DNA from: Gnetum montanum
Taxonomy: Eukaryota > Streptophyta > Gnetopsida > Gnetales > Gnetaceae
DNA: 64,000 nt
NCBI GenBank assembly: GCA_015680685.1
Contig: MNCI01023742.1
Location: 1,444,979-1,508,978, forward strand
Reading direction: 5' to 3'
A program made the position numbers and the translations under genes. This document shows positions 47,642 through 60,042 of this stretch, piece by piece. The first letter of the stretch is position 1; every line of letters starts with the position of its first letter. The notes under the pieces are model-generated. The model made no database searches, was not told the origin of the DNA, and saw nothing but the letters and a program-made list of their open reading frames with translations.

Positions 47642-47740
47642 CTAATAATTAGAATAACTGCTAGAGTAACCACTCTTGTAATTAGAATAACTACTAGAGT
47701 AACCACTCTAATAATTAGAATAACTGCTAGAGTAACCGCT
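47642..47740 (-). repeat. 33-bp tandem repeat in U3 of element 5
   Basis: Three units (47642-47674, 47675-47707 and 47708-47740), each with the core AGAATAACTGCTAGAGTAAC and few differences, end exactly at the terminal CTCATCA. The array probably continues into the gap. It occupies the place of the GATATC arrays in the other LTRs. Confidence 0.85.
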
Positions 47741-47747
47741 CTCATCA

Positions 47748-47752
47748 AGTAA
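47748..47752 (+). repeat. Target-site duplication AGTAA, right copy
   Basis: Matches 38102-38106. Confidence 0.85.
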
Positions 47753-47792
47753 GAATGAGATAAGTATAGGAAATAAATAAGTAAAATAAAAC

Positions 47793-48588
47793 TGATGAGC
47801 TGCAATATCGCATACACGATATCGCATACGCAATATCACATCAACCACACGATATTGCATCCTACCTAATCTTCTATAAATAAGAGGTGGCGCCCTTGGT
47901 TCCAAGGTAGTTAAACTTAGACCCTTAGCCAAACTCTTGTAGTTTTGTCATTCCAAAGTTAGAATTATTTCTGTGTGCTCATAGACTGAACAGATCTTTA
48001 TTCGAGCAATTTGTACGTGAGCAAAATTTTGGGCACAGTAATAAAGACGAACATTATGATAAACCTTGCAGCATACAGCTTAAGCTAGTTAGTAATTAAT
48101 TATTATTTAATGCTTTCCTAGCTAATTAATATCTCTCTCAACCTTCAACCCCCTTAGTTAAATACACTCAGTACAACCGCTTCGAGCATGTGTGTAGCGC
48201 GTGGTAACCCAGTAACGATTAGTGTTTGGTAATTCCAGCAGTGTTGCACTAGTTCAGGATGTGTACAACAAGTGGGAATGGATGCTAGTGTTAGGATTAG
48301 TTAGAACTTAGTTAATGAGTAGTTGAGTTAAATTAGTCACTTAGTTCTCTCTCCCTCTCCTTTATTAGTAGAAGACATAAAAAATATATAAGCTATAAAA
48401 ATCATATACCTCAAGCTTACTTAACCATACAACAGTGAAAATACAAGCAATTTTGGGAATACAACGATTAATTAACCCTGAGTGTTCCATTAAGGTGCTT
48501 AAGCACTTAGTCCTTAGAGTTCAACCAGATCGTGCGTGAAATGCTCGTATTTGTATGGTTGAGTGTAGGGGTACATCGCCACTCATCA
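47793..48588 (+). repeat. LTR I
   Basis: 796 bp from TGATGAGCTGC to CTCATCA, with four GATATC-like motifs, TATAAATA at 47875-47882 and a primer site following. It lies 45 bp from LTR H, which points the other way. Confidence 0.92.
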
Positions 48589-48589
48589 T

Positions 48590-48607
48590 TGGTACCATTG
48601 CTGAGGA
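48590..48607 (+). other. Primer binding site after LTR I
   Basis: TGGTACCATTGCTGAGGA, a degenerate tRNA-Asp match. Confidence 0.8.
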
Positions 48608-48732
48608 CTTAGTTGTTTGTGCACTGCGTAGAACATAGGAAATCATTCATATTATTAGAATATTAAAACGAACCCTTAGGGTTCATCAAAGGAAGACAAG
48701 ACAACGGTACATTGCACACCGAACAAGACAAG

Positions 48733-50640
48733 ATGTCTTCTTCTTTGCATAAGAGCACTTCACCACCTAGGAATAACACAAGAGGTAGTAGGCAGCATAA
48801 TACACATAACTAGAATCTGTCAATTCCTAAATAGTTTCGTGTGGTATATACTCATCACAATGAGTATGTACCCGATTTCATCTTTATTGTCCACCAAGAC
48901 GAACAACTGCGTTGGAGAGACTTCGAGGGTAACATAGTGTTGCCTCCAGCCTTCGTGCTCTCACACGAATAGGCATGCCACTTTTATATGTAGAATACAT
49001 TGCATGTGATCATGACTCAAGGTTCTATTATCCCATAGAAGCGCAACGTCAAAGGGACTTGTGACATGAGAGATACTATACATCCTTGAAGGGTAAATGG
49101 CCCTGTGACACTCCACACGTTTTGAGAAAAATTGAGGATGGTGAACCTTCTTCAACAAGTTCCCCACAAAACGATGTCCCTCCTTCTAACATTGGTCAGG
49201 AGGTGGTGTATCAAAACCTTCACTCCACTATTCACAACCCTGGTTCTGATACCCATGAACACGAAGTGTTCAACGAAGGAACATGAACACACGATAAGGG
49301 CAGACATTCTGATCATGATCACGATCGAGGCCGAGACCATTGAAGAGAAGGTAGAAAACACCATCGTGGTGATGGTTCCCCTTCTTCTTCACCTTCATCG
49401 TCATCTTCACCCTCTCCTTTAGTGTCTAGACATAGTCATAGGAAAACCAATCGTGAGGATAGGGGAAAATGAAGTGAAAAACATCAACGAGATAGTTAAC
49501 AACAAGGATGATTTGTCTCTAAGGAATCAAGGCATAGAAGAAGGGAGAGTAGGGAACTGCATAGACACCATGGATGCTATTAATGAGATGATCACAAAGA
49601 ACCCCTACTCACAGCTAGAAGCATTCTAGATATAATGAAGGCTGTAAGAGTTCTAACAAGGCACCAAAAGGATAGTAGGATCAAGAGGTTAGACATGAAC
49701 AACATCCCACAATTTGAAGGGGGATACAACGTTGAGCCTCAAAATCATTTACAAGCATTCCACGATGCATGTGCCTTGCAAAACATAGAAAATGAATGGC
49801 AAAAACTGAAGTTGTTTCCAAGGACACTAGTGAAAGAAGCTGAAATTTGGTACCGATCCTTAGAACCAGAATCCATTCGGATGTGGAGTACAATGTTAGA
49901 ACTATTCAATGATAAGTACCAAACGTACTCCTGAGTGTCTAACCTGCAAAAGAAAATCCAAGAATGGAAGCAAGGAAATCATGAACCCTTGGATGCTACC
50001 ATGGGTCGCTATTATGCACTATTACATCGTTGCCCTGGCCATGGTTATTCGCAACAGGATTAACTATGCCATCTCATGGATGGACTTAGGCATGAAACAA
50101 GAAGAACTCTTAGGATGTATGCCTAAGGAAGATTATTGAAGCTTAGGTCTCATCAAATTCATAGATTGCTAGAGCAAGTAGCCAAAGAAGAAGGTGAGCT
50201 ACGAAAGAGAGAAAGTGCGGAAGAATACAATTGAGATCCTTCCCTCTGAAAAAAGGGAGTGAGATTTTGTGAGAAGGAAGAAGAGTTACCACTCGAAGAG
50301 ATGGCGAATAGAAAAACTTTGCCTCTCCAAAAATTAATAATAGAAGTATTGGCAAAGGTAGACCAAATGTGGGACTCCCTGGATAGTAGGTTTAAAACTA
50401 TTCTCAAAATTGCAGAGGAGTCTAGGGAGTGAGGTAATGACCATGACAAAAAGAAAAAGAGAGAAGTGGAAAATGCACGTAATAAGGATAAGGGCAAAAT
50501 GGCCATCACATAAGAGGTTTTGGATTCAGACATGGGCAATGATGGTGGATGTGAGATATGCTAATATGACCATCCTAAGGGATGTTGCCCAGTGATTTTA
50601 CATCTACAAGAGTCTGGGGTGTATGCACTCAACCCATGAC
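48733..50640 (+). pseudogene. Gag of the second stack, first body
   Basis: The ATG at 48733 (MSSSLHKS) is the family start. A deletion near 48950 removes part of the N-terminal domain. The gag core lies at about 49640-50160 and keeps QNHLQAFHDACALQN and KLKLFPRTLV. In the zinc knuckle (about 50549-50590) the codon after the second Cys is a stop. Many stops and shifts. Confidence 0.85.
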
Positions 50641-52130
50641 TAAATAAATTGCAAGCACCCCGATGGTTACCTTATCCCTAAGGTAACCCAAGGCAGTTCC
50701 ACCAACCTTCAACATATTATTCAAGTGGAACTCCATCACAACCCATTAAGCAACATCAATAGTGGCAATACCCATAGTCATGGGGGATGCCACCACTAAG
50801 GCAACAATAACCCTACCGACAACTTGACCCATATGGCTACTACGTGCAACATCCAATATCTCCACATGACTCTATTAGTCACATTACACCACAACATCAC
50901 TACCAAGCTTGTGAATATTATAGAACTCCTTCTCCTAGGGAAGATAACCCACAAATATACCATCCTTCAAATCCATCTACAACTCTCACACCAATAACTC
51001 CATTACCACCCACTCTAGCAATGCAAGGGGAACTCGCTACTCAATCGCAATAATGCAATGCCACAAGGGCTATAAATCCTCAACCTGTTGTTGGCTCTAA
51101 CAACCGTATGAAGAAAAGACCTTTCTTCAGAACCAACAGTCCAACCAAGCCCTTACAACCACAAGCAATTGAACCTCTGAACACCTCCCCATCAAATAAA
51201 GCTTTAGAGCTCCCTTTGAATCAAACATCGAGCTCAACGCATACGATTATGTTAACACATGATATTACTGATTGGAACAAGGTTGGCCACCTTCTTAAGA
51301 AATTCTCTAATCCTAGAAGCCCTCTAATCTATCTCCAAATCACTAGGAATGAGCCATGCAAAGCTCTTTTGGATTCAGGTTCTAGAGTCAACTTAATATC
51401 ACAAGAAATGTACAAAGCTTGGAACCTGACACCATTAAAGAAGAGCAATATTTGCCTAGAGCTGGCTGACCAGTCCATCACTGTTCCCTTGGGACTGGTG
51501 GAGGACATTGTCATCACTATGTGTGGGTGGTCGTACCCAGCTGATTTCCTAGTGATACAAGTGAATAACGGTAAAGGGGACTTCCCAATAATAATGGGAA
51601 GGGCATGGCTAAGTACTATAGATGCATGCTTAGGAATCCGCGATCTTTCCCTGGAAATATCTAAGGAGAACACTTTTGGAAAGATAAAAAAGAAGAAGGT
51701 TCCATGCATTGCATACAATGGTACAAGGTGCAATTTCATGCAGAGATCATGGGTTGTGCAAAGTTTAGCATTGCCTGCATGCAACTGGTGTGCACAAGAC
51801 ATTAACATACAAAAGTTCCTGTATGCAGCAGCCACACAACAAGAAGATGCCCAGTGGTTGATAGTTGATCAAGAGAGCAACTCACTAACGTGCATGGAAC
51901 TAACTGAGGGAATAACTTGCGCTTACATCGAAAGCATAGATGCACTAGAGCAAGTCTGTTGCCAACTTCCAAGCCTTAACTTTCAAAACATCAACTGGGG
52001 GAAGTTGGAAATTCCTGAAAAATTCAAAAAAGAGCCCTTAGAATTGAAACCATTGCCCACCGGTCTAGAATATATGACCCTCGAAAATGGAAAACTAGTA
52101 ATCATCAATGCAAGACTTGCTTCTAAATAA
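50641..52130 (+). pseudogene. Linker and protease of the second stack
   Basis: The linker (50641-51107) is broken by stops. A 340-codon open stretch from 51108 to 52130 then covers the whole protease and pre-RT segment. Asp-Ser-Gly stands at residues 89-91 of that stretch and IIMGRAWL at 161-168. This is the best-preserved protease in the window and the only one free of stops. Confidence 0.88.
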
Positions 52131-53609
52131 AAAGGAAGACTGCTGAAAGTTATAAACAAGTGGTCAAAAGCCTTTGCCTAGTCATATCTCGAATTAACTG
52201 GAATAGATCCTAGGATATGCCAGCATAGGATTTACACTGACCCCTCCATGAAACCTTGAAAACAACTGCAGAGGCGATTGAACCCAAAATTGAAGCAAGT
52301 AGTAAAAGAAGAAATAGAATAGCTTTTTAAGGTTGGGTTCATATATCCCATTGCTGATAGGAAATGGGTTAGCCCTCTAGTGATCATGCCTAAAAAGAGA
52401 GGCAAATGGAGGGTGTGCATAGATTTTAGGCTGCTAAACATGGCAACATTTAAGGATCACTTTCCATTTCCATTCGTTGACCAAGTCTTAGAAACCATAG
52501 TAGGGAATCGCTATTACAGTTTTCTGGATGGCTATAGTGGATACAACCAAATACAATAGCCCTAGAGGACCAAGCCAAGACAACATTCACCAGTCCTTGG
52601 GGAACGTTTGCATATAAACAAATGTTGTTCGGCTTGTGTAATGCTCCTTCCACGTTTCAATGCCTAGTTCTAAGCATATTCCAAGAGCAAATAGGGAATG
52701 AAGTGGAAGTCTTTCTTGACAACTTCTCCACCTATGGAACAAGTTTTGATCAAGCCTTAGACAGATTAAAGCAAGTATTAAAAAGATGCATGGAAACCAA
52801 TTTAAGGCTCAACTAAGAAAATCCATTTAATGGTCCAATAAGACATAGTACTTGGGCATAAGGTTTTACATGTAGGAATAGAGGTAGACCCAGATAAAAT
52901 TAGGGTTATCCATGGAATCACCCATTAATCGAAAACTATCAAAGACATTTGGTCATTCCTTGGATACATTGGCTACTACAAGAGATTCATTGAGAACTTC
53001 CTCAAGATTTCCAAATCGTTGGTAGAGCTAACAAAGAAGGACGTACCTTTTGACTGGACCAGTGAATGTGAATGAGCATTCCAAACTCTGAAACAAAAGC
53101 TTGTAGAAACTCCCATTCTACAAGCTCCTAACTAGTCTAGACCATTCCACATAATGATTGACATGTCTAATTATGCTTTAGGAGCCATAATTACATAGTT
53201 AGATCACCAAAAATGCCCTTACTACATCCACTATGCAAGTAGAAGTATCGCCGATGCACAACTTAACTACACAACTATAGAGAAAGAATTAATGGCTGTA
53301 GTGTTTGCACTGGATAAGTTTAGGCACTATGTGTTAGGTTACAAAGTGTTCATCCACATGGATCATAGTGTAATCCAATTCCTCATGAACAAGCCAACGG
53401 TTAGCCCTCGTATGATACGATGGTTGGTAATCCTACAGGAGTTTGATCTAATGATGATCGATCGAAAAGGCACTGAGAATGTAGCTGCAGATCATTTATC
53501 TTGGTTGCACCAAGATAGCAAAGAGGATGAATATGTAATGTTTGATCATTTTCCTGATGGAGCCCTCTTTGCCGATGTAGTGAATAACCAACCCATGGAG
53601 ACAAACTGA
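52131..53609 (+). pseudogene. RT and RNase H of the second stack
   Basis: RT motif A (FLDGYSGYNQ, about 52520-52550) is intact, but motif C reads FLDNF (52713-52727): the second catalytic Asp is Asn, so polymerase activity would be lost. RNase H has MDHSVIQF and AADHLSW, with an open stretch at 53292-53609. A two-base deletion near 52556 and stops disrupt the frame. Confidence 0.88.
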
Positions 53610-54357
53610 TATAGTAGTATTCTCACCTATCTCCTTACTCAACAAACACCACAAGAGCTGGACTTTAGGAAGAAACAAAAATTTCTTCACAGTGCCAAGT
53701 ACTTCATAGAGATCAATGGAAAACTTTACAAAGTGTCACCTGATGGCTTAGTTTAATGGCGCATGCCCGAGGTAGACCAACGGAGAGTTCTCCAAGACAC
53801 TCATGAGGGCCCTTGTGGGGGTCACTATGCAGGGAGAAAAATGGCTATTAAGATCTTTCTTGTAGGATATTACTAGCCAACATTATTTCAAGATGCCCAT
53901 TAATTTGTCCAATCTTGTGAGTGCTGTCAATTTGATGGGGAAATGAATGCTAAAATGGAAGGTTCGCAACAATGGATTCCACCTTGATCTTGATCTAGCA
54001 CAAAAACAAAGGTTGGCAACTTTAAACGTGTTAGACAAAAATTGATTAGTTTCCCTATCATCAAATAGGTTGCACAAGGCATATAACAAGCAACGTCATG
54101 ACTTGAAGATTTGAAAGGTTAAGTATCAACCAAGAGATAAGGTTCTCTACTAGAATCCCACACATGTGCCACAATGCACAAAATTTCAAACACTCTAGGA
54201 AGGACCTTACATTATTCATACAACCTTTTCTTTAAGGGCCATGACCATATACAAACCTAAGAACCTTGATAAGATATTGTTAGTCAATGTGCAATAGACT
54301 AAACGTTTCCATGAATTTAGAAAAATCAGTGCACATAATACCTCTGAGAAGGGATGA
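53610..54357 (+). pseudogene. Integrase remnant with catalytic core deleted
   Basis: The zinc-finger region (53800-53935) is present with its CxxC intact (SCECC). At about 53979 the sequence jumps from QQWI to LDLDLAQKQR, losing about 530 bp that hold all three catalytic positions in the sister copy (17640-18167). The C-terminal part ends at TGA 54355-54357. Confidence 0.85.
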
Positions 54358-56278
54358 CCCTTATCACTATTTCGGATCTCCTCCTTCCAACTCAGTCATG
54401 GGGGAGACAGCTACCTCTGCTAACCATTTGAGGCCCTCAGTTCCTTTTTAAGTTTTTGTTTTACAAATTTCTATAATTTTTCTTATTTTTGTTTTGCAAC
54501 ATCATTTATACTTTTTCATTTCTTTGTGTGACTGTTTGTTTTATTTGTTTTTGTTTTTGTTTTTGTCTTTTTTTGTTGTTTTTTTTTTGTTAGATTCATC
54601 ACCTAATAAGTGCTCCTGTTGATGGTATAAACTGTATTCTATTGATTGCTAATGTTTGGTTTTTACCTTTGAGTTGTAATGTTGATACTAGGGTATGGTT
54701 CTTTTGATATAATAGGCAATGAGTCCACATCATCCATGCATTCATAAATTTCTATGGTCTCTCTTGGCTTGGAACTATACAATCCCTTTCTTTAATAATA
54801 ACGAATTGGTGACTGCGCATTTCTCAAACTAAAGAAGGACTCAAGGACTGAAAAGGGTGTGACTTCAAGGGGATTTGATGCATTTGTGCTAGCTATTGTC
54901 CTGGGTTCTTGGATGTTTTCTTCTTGAGTTTTCCTTACCATTCTGACATTTCTCCATTATTAGGAAGCTGAGCCAATAAAAATATATCTCTACATAGTGT
55001 GGTTCTCACACAAAAAAAAAAGTGAGAATTCAAAGCACATCCCTTAGAAAAAATAATCATCTGGGCTACAAGCACTGGTTATGGAACTAAACAAACATGT
55101 TCCCTATAACTAGGGCCCTCTCTCACATCCTACTTTTCCTTTTCTTGATTCCTCAGAATGGTGGTGACTCTTTGGTGGAAGCATTCTTGTTACTTCAAGT
55201 TGATGGATTGGCCAAGTGTATTAATGTGAAGTCATTGGATGTGGATTGTTTGAGGCTGGATTTGGAATGAGATCTACTCAGTCACATTAACCATAAATAC
55301 ACAAGGGGTTGTACACCACCTTGTTCTTTGGAATCCATTCCATTACCTTCTTCCCATCATTCTTTCTACATTTACCACCTCATTGCTGGTTGTATCAGTA
55401 GTCTATATTTTGGTTGATGCATTGTTTTCTCTTTGGTGAATTCTTGGGGTTAAGTCTTTAACTCTTGCTCCCAAATGACATTTCTAGAGCCCATAAACTC
55501 TTTGAATGTGGGTTTGTCAAGGCATAAAGGACATGAGCTTACTTTGGGGAGGACCCACTAACATTCCTATTTGGTGCATCAGTTAACCTCTTTCCCTTAA
55601 ACATTTCTGCAATCAACATTTTTTTTATTCATTCCCATCTCTAACATCCATTTTATCGATGTTGTCGTTGTTTCTTTTTTTCCATCTTTCTTATTCCTTA
55701 TCTTCTTCCATTCTATCGCCACCAAAGGATCGCTTTTAGTCATGGGGGCCCTGGTCCAATTTTTTCAATTTTTCCTAACCCCTACACCTTGGGTAGTCAT
55801 CAATGTTATATCTCTAGAATCCGTATTGGCCATATCACAACTCAGCCAATGGATCTTACACCGAGGAAAGGTATCAACTATATTGAGATTTACTTATCCT
55901 TGCTCATATGTGATTGTGTTGTATGTGAGAAATGCAATCATATAGCAATGGACTGGACCTGGAGAAAACACTTAGGATGGACTGGTGCGATTATGGATGG
56001 ACAATGGAAGGTGCAATCTTGGCATCGGCAAAAACATGTCTTCTTCTTTTCTCTCTCTCTCTCTTCTCTCTCAGCTGCCAAATAAGGCTGGATGTTAATT
56101 TTGTATAGTGTTCACTCTTGTGGTGGTCATGAATACTAATTTTTTCATGTATTGTAACGATTGGTCCATTCACACATCATCCCATTCATCATTAGTTGTC
56201 ATTCAAGTCAATAATCCCATACCTTCCCAATATTTTGTAAGGAACTCGAGGATGAGTTTTCATTCAGTCATGGGGGTA
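54358..56278 (+). other. 3' noncoding region of the second stack
   Basis: Homologous to 1532-3467. Purine motifs lie at 54396-54405, 55740-55748 and 56268-56278. The acceptor-like AG seen in the other copies is lost here (GTATGTGAGA at 55921). Confidence 0.7.
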
Positions 56279-57100
56279 TGATGAGCCGTGATATCGCGTA
56301 CGTGATATCGCATAGATGATATCACATCCATCACATGATATCGCATATGCAATTTTGCGTCCTACCTCATCTTCTATAAATAAGAGGCGGTGCCCTTGGT
56401 TCTTAGGTAGTTAGACTTAGACCCTTAGCTAGACTCTTGAAGTTTTGTTATTCCAAAGTTAGAATTATTTCTATGTGCCCGTAGTAGGAGTCATAGAGTG
56501 AACGGATCTTTATTCGAGCAATTCATACCTGAGCATAATTTTGTGCACGATAATAAAGACAAACTTTATGATAAACCTTGTAGCATACAACTTAAGCTAA
56601 TTAATAATTAATTATTATTTAATGCTTTCCTAGCTAATTAATATCTCTCTCAACCTTCAACCCCCTTAGTTAAATACACTTAGTACAACCACTTCAAGCA
56701 TGCCTGTAGCACTTGGTAACCCAGTAACGATTAGCGTTTGGTAATCCCAATAGTGTTGCACTGGTTTAGGATGTGTACAGCAAGTGGGAATGGATACTAG
56801 TATTAGGAACATTTAGAAACTAGTTAATGAATAGTTAATGTAAGTTAGCCACTTAGTTCTCTCTCCCTCTCCTTTATTAGTAGAAGACATAAAAAATAAA
56901 TAAGCTATAAAAATCATATACCTCAAGCTTACTTAACCATACAACTATGACAATACAAGTAAGTTTGGGAAGACAATGATTGATTAACCCTGAGTGTTCC
57001 ATTAAGGCCCATAAGCACTTAGTCCTTGGAGTTCAACCGAATTGTGCGTGAAACACTCGTATTCGTATGGTTGAGTGTAGGGGTACCTTGCCACTCATCA
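56279..57100 (+). repeat. LTR J
   Basis: 822 bp from TGATGAGCCGTG to CTCATCA. It has a purine tract before it and a primer site after it, so it serves as the 3' LTR of the body to its left and the 5' LTR of the body to its right. TATAAATA is at 56375-56382, with about four GATATC motifs. Confidence 0.92.
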
Positions 57101-57101
57101 T

Positions 57102-57119
57102 TGGCACCATTGCTGAGGA
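57102..57119 (+). other. Primer binding site after LTR J
   Basis: TGGCACCATTGCTGAGGA, a degenerate tRNA-Asp match. It shows that LTR J heads a second body. Confidence 0.8.
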
Positions 57120-57243
57120 CTTAGTTGTTTGTGCACTACGTAGAACATAGGAAATCATTCATATCGTTGGAACGTTAGAACAAACCCTTAGGGTTAATAA
57201 AGGAAGACAAGACAACGGTACATTGCACACTGAACAAGACAAC

Positions 57244-59764
57244 ATGTCTTCTTCTTCGCATAAGAGCACTTCACCACCTAGGACTAACACAAGAGGTAGT
57301 AGGCAGCATAATACACATAACCAGAATCCACCAGTTCCTCAATAGTTTTGTGTGGTATATACTCATCTCGATGAGTATGTACCCGATTTCACCTTTATTC
57401 TCCACAAAGACGAACAACTATGTTGGAGAGACTTAGAGGGTAACATAGTGTTGCCTCCAGACCGATCAATCCCCAACATGCTCCTTCATGCTCTCACATG
57501 AATAGGCATGCTAATTTTATATGCAGAATACGTTGCATGTGATCATGACTCAAGGGACTATCATCCCACAAAAGCGTAACGTCAAAGGAACTTGCGACAC
57601 AAGAGATACCATACATCCTTGAAGGGTAAATGGCCCCATAACGCTCCACATGTTTTAAGCGAAATTGAGGATGGTGAACCTGCTTCAACAAGTTCCCCAC
57701 AAAAGGATGTTCCTCCTCCTAACATTGGTCAAGAGGTGGTGTATCAGAACCTTCACTCCACTATTCACAACCCTGGTTCTGATACCCATGAACACGAAGT
57801 GTTCAACGAAGGAACACGAACACACGATAAGGGTAGACGTTCTGATCATGATCATGATCGAGGCTGAGACCATTTAAGAGAAGGTAGAAAACACCGTCGT
57901 GGTGATGGTTCCCCTTCTTCTTCACCTTCATCGTCATCTTCACCCTCTCCTTTAGTGTTTAGACATAGTCATAGGAAAACCAATCGTGAGGATAGGGGAA
58001 AATGAAGTGAAAAACATCGACGAGATAGTCAAGAACGAGGATGAGGGCACTCTAAGGAATCAAAGCATAGAAGAAGGGAGAGTAGGGAACCGCGTAGACA
58101 CCATAGACGCTATGAACAAGACAATCACAAAGAACCCCTACTCATAACTAGAAGCATGCTAGATATAACAGAGGCTATAAGAGTTCCAACAAGGCACCAA
58201 AAGGATAGCTGGATCAAGCAGTTAGACATGAACAACATCCCATGATTTGAAGGGGGATACAACGCTGATCCTCAAAATCATTTACAAGTATTCCATGATG
58301 CATGTGCCTTGCAAAACATAGAAAACAAATGGTAAAAACTGAAGTTGTTCCCAAGCACACTAGTGAAAGAAGCTAAAAGCTTGTACTAGTTCTTAGAACT
58401 AGAATCCATTTGAAGGTGGTGTACAATGTTAGAACTGTTCAATGATAAGTATCAAATGTATTCCTGAGTGTCTAACCTACAAAAGCAAATCCAAGGATGG
58501 AAGCAAGGAAAACATGAACCTCTGGATGCTGTCATGGGCCACTATTATGCACTATTACATCATTGCCTTGGCCATGGTTATTTGCAGCAGGATCAACTAC
58601 GCCATCTCGTGAATGGACTTAGGCACGAAACATGAAGAATCCTTGGGACGTACACCTAAGGAAGGTTATTGAAGCTTAGGTCCTAGCAAATTCATAGATT
58701 GTTAGAGCAAGTAGCCAAAGAACAATGTGAGCTACGAAAGAGAGAAAGCGCAGAAGAATACAACCGAGATCCTTCCCTCCAAAACATGGGAGTGAGATTT
58801 TGTGAGGAGGAAGAAGAGTCACCACTCAAAGAGATGCTGAATAGGAAAACTTTGCCTCTCCAAAAGTTAACAATTGAAGTATCGGCAAAGGTAGACCAAA
58901 TGTGGGACTCCCTGGATAGTAGGTTTGAAACTGTTCTCAAAATTGTAGAGGAGTCTAGGGAGTGAGGTAGTGACCACGACAAAAAGAAAAAGAGAGAAGT
59001 GGAAAATGCATGTAACAAGGGTAAGGGCAAAATGACCATCACAGAAGAGGTTGTGGATTTAGACACGGACAATGATGGTGGGTGCGAGATATGCCAATAT
59101 GACCATCCTAAGGGATGGTGCCCAGTGATCTCACATCTACAAGAGTCTAAGGTGTGTGCACTCAACCCATGACTAAATAAATGGCAAGCACCTCGATGAT
59201 TACCTTATCCCCAAGGTAACCCAAGGTAGTTCCACCAACCTTCAACATATTATCCAAGTGGAATGCCACCACAACCTGTTGAGAAACATCAATAGTGGCA
59301 ATACCCACAATCATGGGGGATGCCACCGCAAAGGCAACAATACCCTTACCGGCAACCTAACCCATATGGCTACTACATGCAGCATTCAATCTCTCCACGT
59401 GACTTTGTTAGTCATGTTACACCACAACATCACTACCAAGCCCGTGAATATTATAGAACTCCTTCTCCTAGGGAAGATAACCCACAAATATACCATCCTT
59501 CAAATCCATCTGCAGCTCTCACATCAATAGCTTCATTACCACTCGCTCCAGCAATGCAAGGGGAACTCCCTACTCAAGCACAGCAATGTAATGCCACAAG
59601 GGCTGTAAATCCTCAACCCACTATTGGTTCTAACAAGCGTATGAAGAAAAGACCTTTCTATAGAAGCAACAGTCCAACCAAGCCCTTACAACCACAAGCG
59701 GTTGAACCTCTGAACACCTCCCTATCAAATAAAGCTTTAGAGGTCCCTTTGAACCAAACACCGA
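57244..59764 (+). pseudogene. Gag and linker of the second body, truncated
   Basis: The ATG at 57244 gives MSSSSHKSTSPPR. The N-terminal domain, Arg/Ser-rich tract (57800-58150), gag core (58150-58690) and zinc knuckle (59079-59120; CEICQYDHPKGWC, intact) are all recognisable but carry stops. The frame reaches the linker (59320-59764) and ends at the join with LTR K, so everything from protease on is missing. Confidence 0.85.
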
Positions 59765-60042
59765 GTTAATGAATAGTTAATGTAAGTTAGCCACTTAGTT
59801 CTCTCTCCCTCTCCTTTATTAGCCGAAGACATAAAAAATATAAAAACTATAAAAATCATATACCTCAAGCTTGCTTAACCATACAACTATGACAATACAA
59901 GTAAGTTTGGGAAGACAAAAATTGATTAACCATGTGTGTTCCATTAAGGCGCATAAGCACTTAGTCCTTGGAGTTTAACTGGATCGTGCGTGAAATGCTC
60001 ATATTCGTATGGTTGAGTGTAGGGGTACCTTGCCACTCATCA
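59765..60042 (+). repeat. LTR K, 3' part only
   Basis: The last 278 bp of a family-1 LTR, ending CTCATCA. It is fused to gag linker at CCGAG/TTAATG with at most two or three bases of microhomology. It shares GTTAATGTAAGTTAGCC with LTR J. Confidence 0.9.

Larger units (their letters stand above)
38107..47747 (-). mobile_element. Family-1 element 5, minus strand, 9.6 kb
   Basis: A complete insertion by its AGTAA duplications. On the minus strand the order is 5' LTR (47747-46713), primer site, gag, protease, RT, RNase H, integrase, 3' noncoding and 3' LTR (to 38107). All pol domains are present but broken by stops. The LTRs belong to a subfamily whose U3 has a 33-bp repeat instead of GATATC palindromes. 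Confidence 0.88.
46713..47747 (-). repeat. LTR H, 5' LTR of element 5
   Basis: On the minus strand it starts TGATGAGAGCGG at 47747 and ends CTCATCG at 46713, about 1035 bp including a 192-N gap. It is flanked by AGTAA. R and U5 match the other family-1 LTRs; U3 consists of the 33-bp repeats plus the gap. Confidence 0.88.
47793..60042 (+). mobile_element. Second compound family-1 stack, 12.2 kb
   Basis: Three LTRs in one orientation: I (47793-48588), J (56279-57100) and a partial K (59765-60042). A primer site follows both I and J. The first body has gag, protease, RT, RNase H and an integrase with its core deleted. The second body stops at 59764 in the gag-protease linker and joins LTR K. 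J and K share variants that I lacks, so two parental elements are involved. The outer flanks are AAAAC and AAAAT, four of five matching but A-rich, so a common duplication is uncertain. Confidence 0.75.

Noticed and set aside
47404-47817. Long frames running through the N block
   Set aside because: They exist only because unread bases contain no stops.
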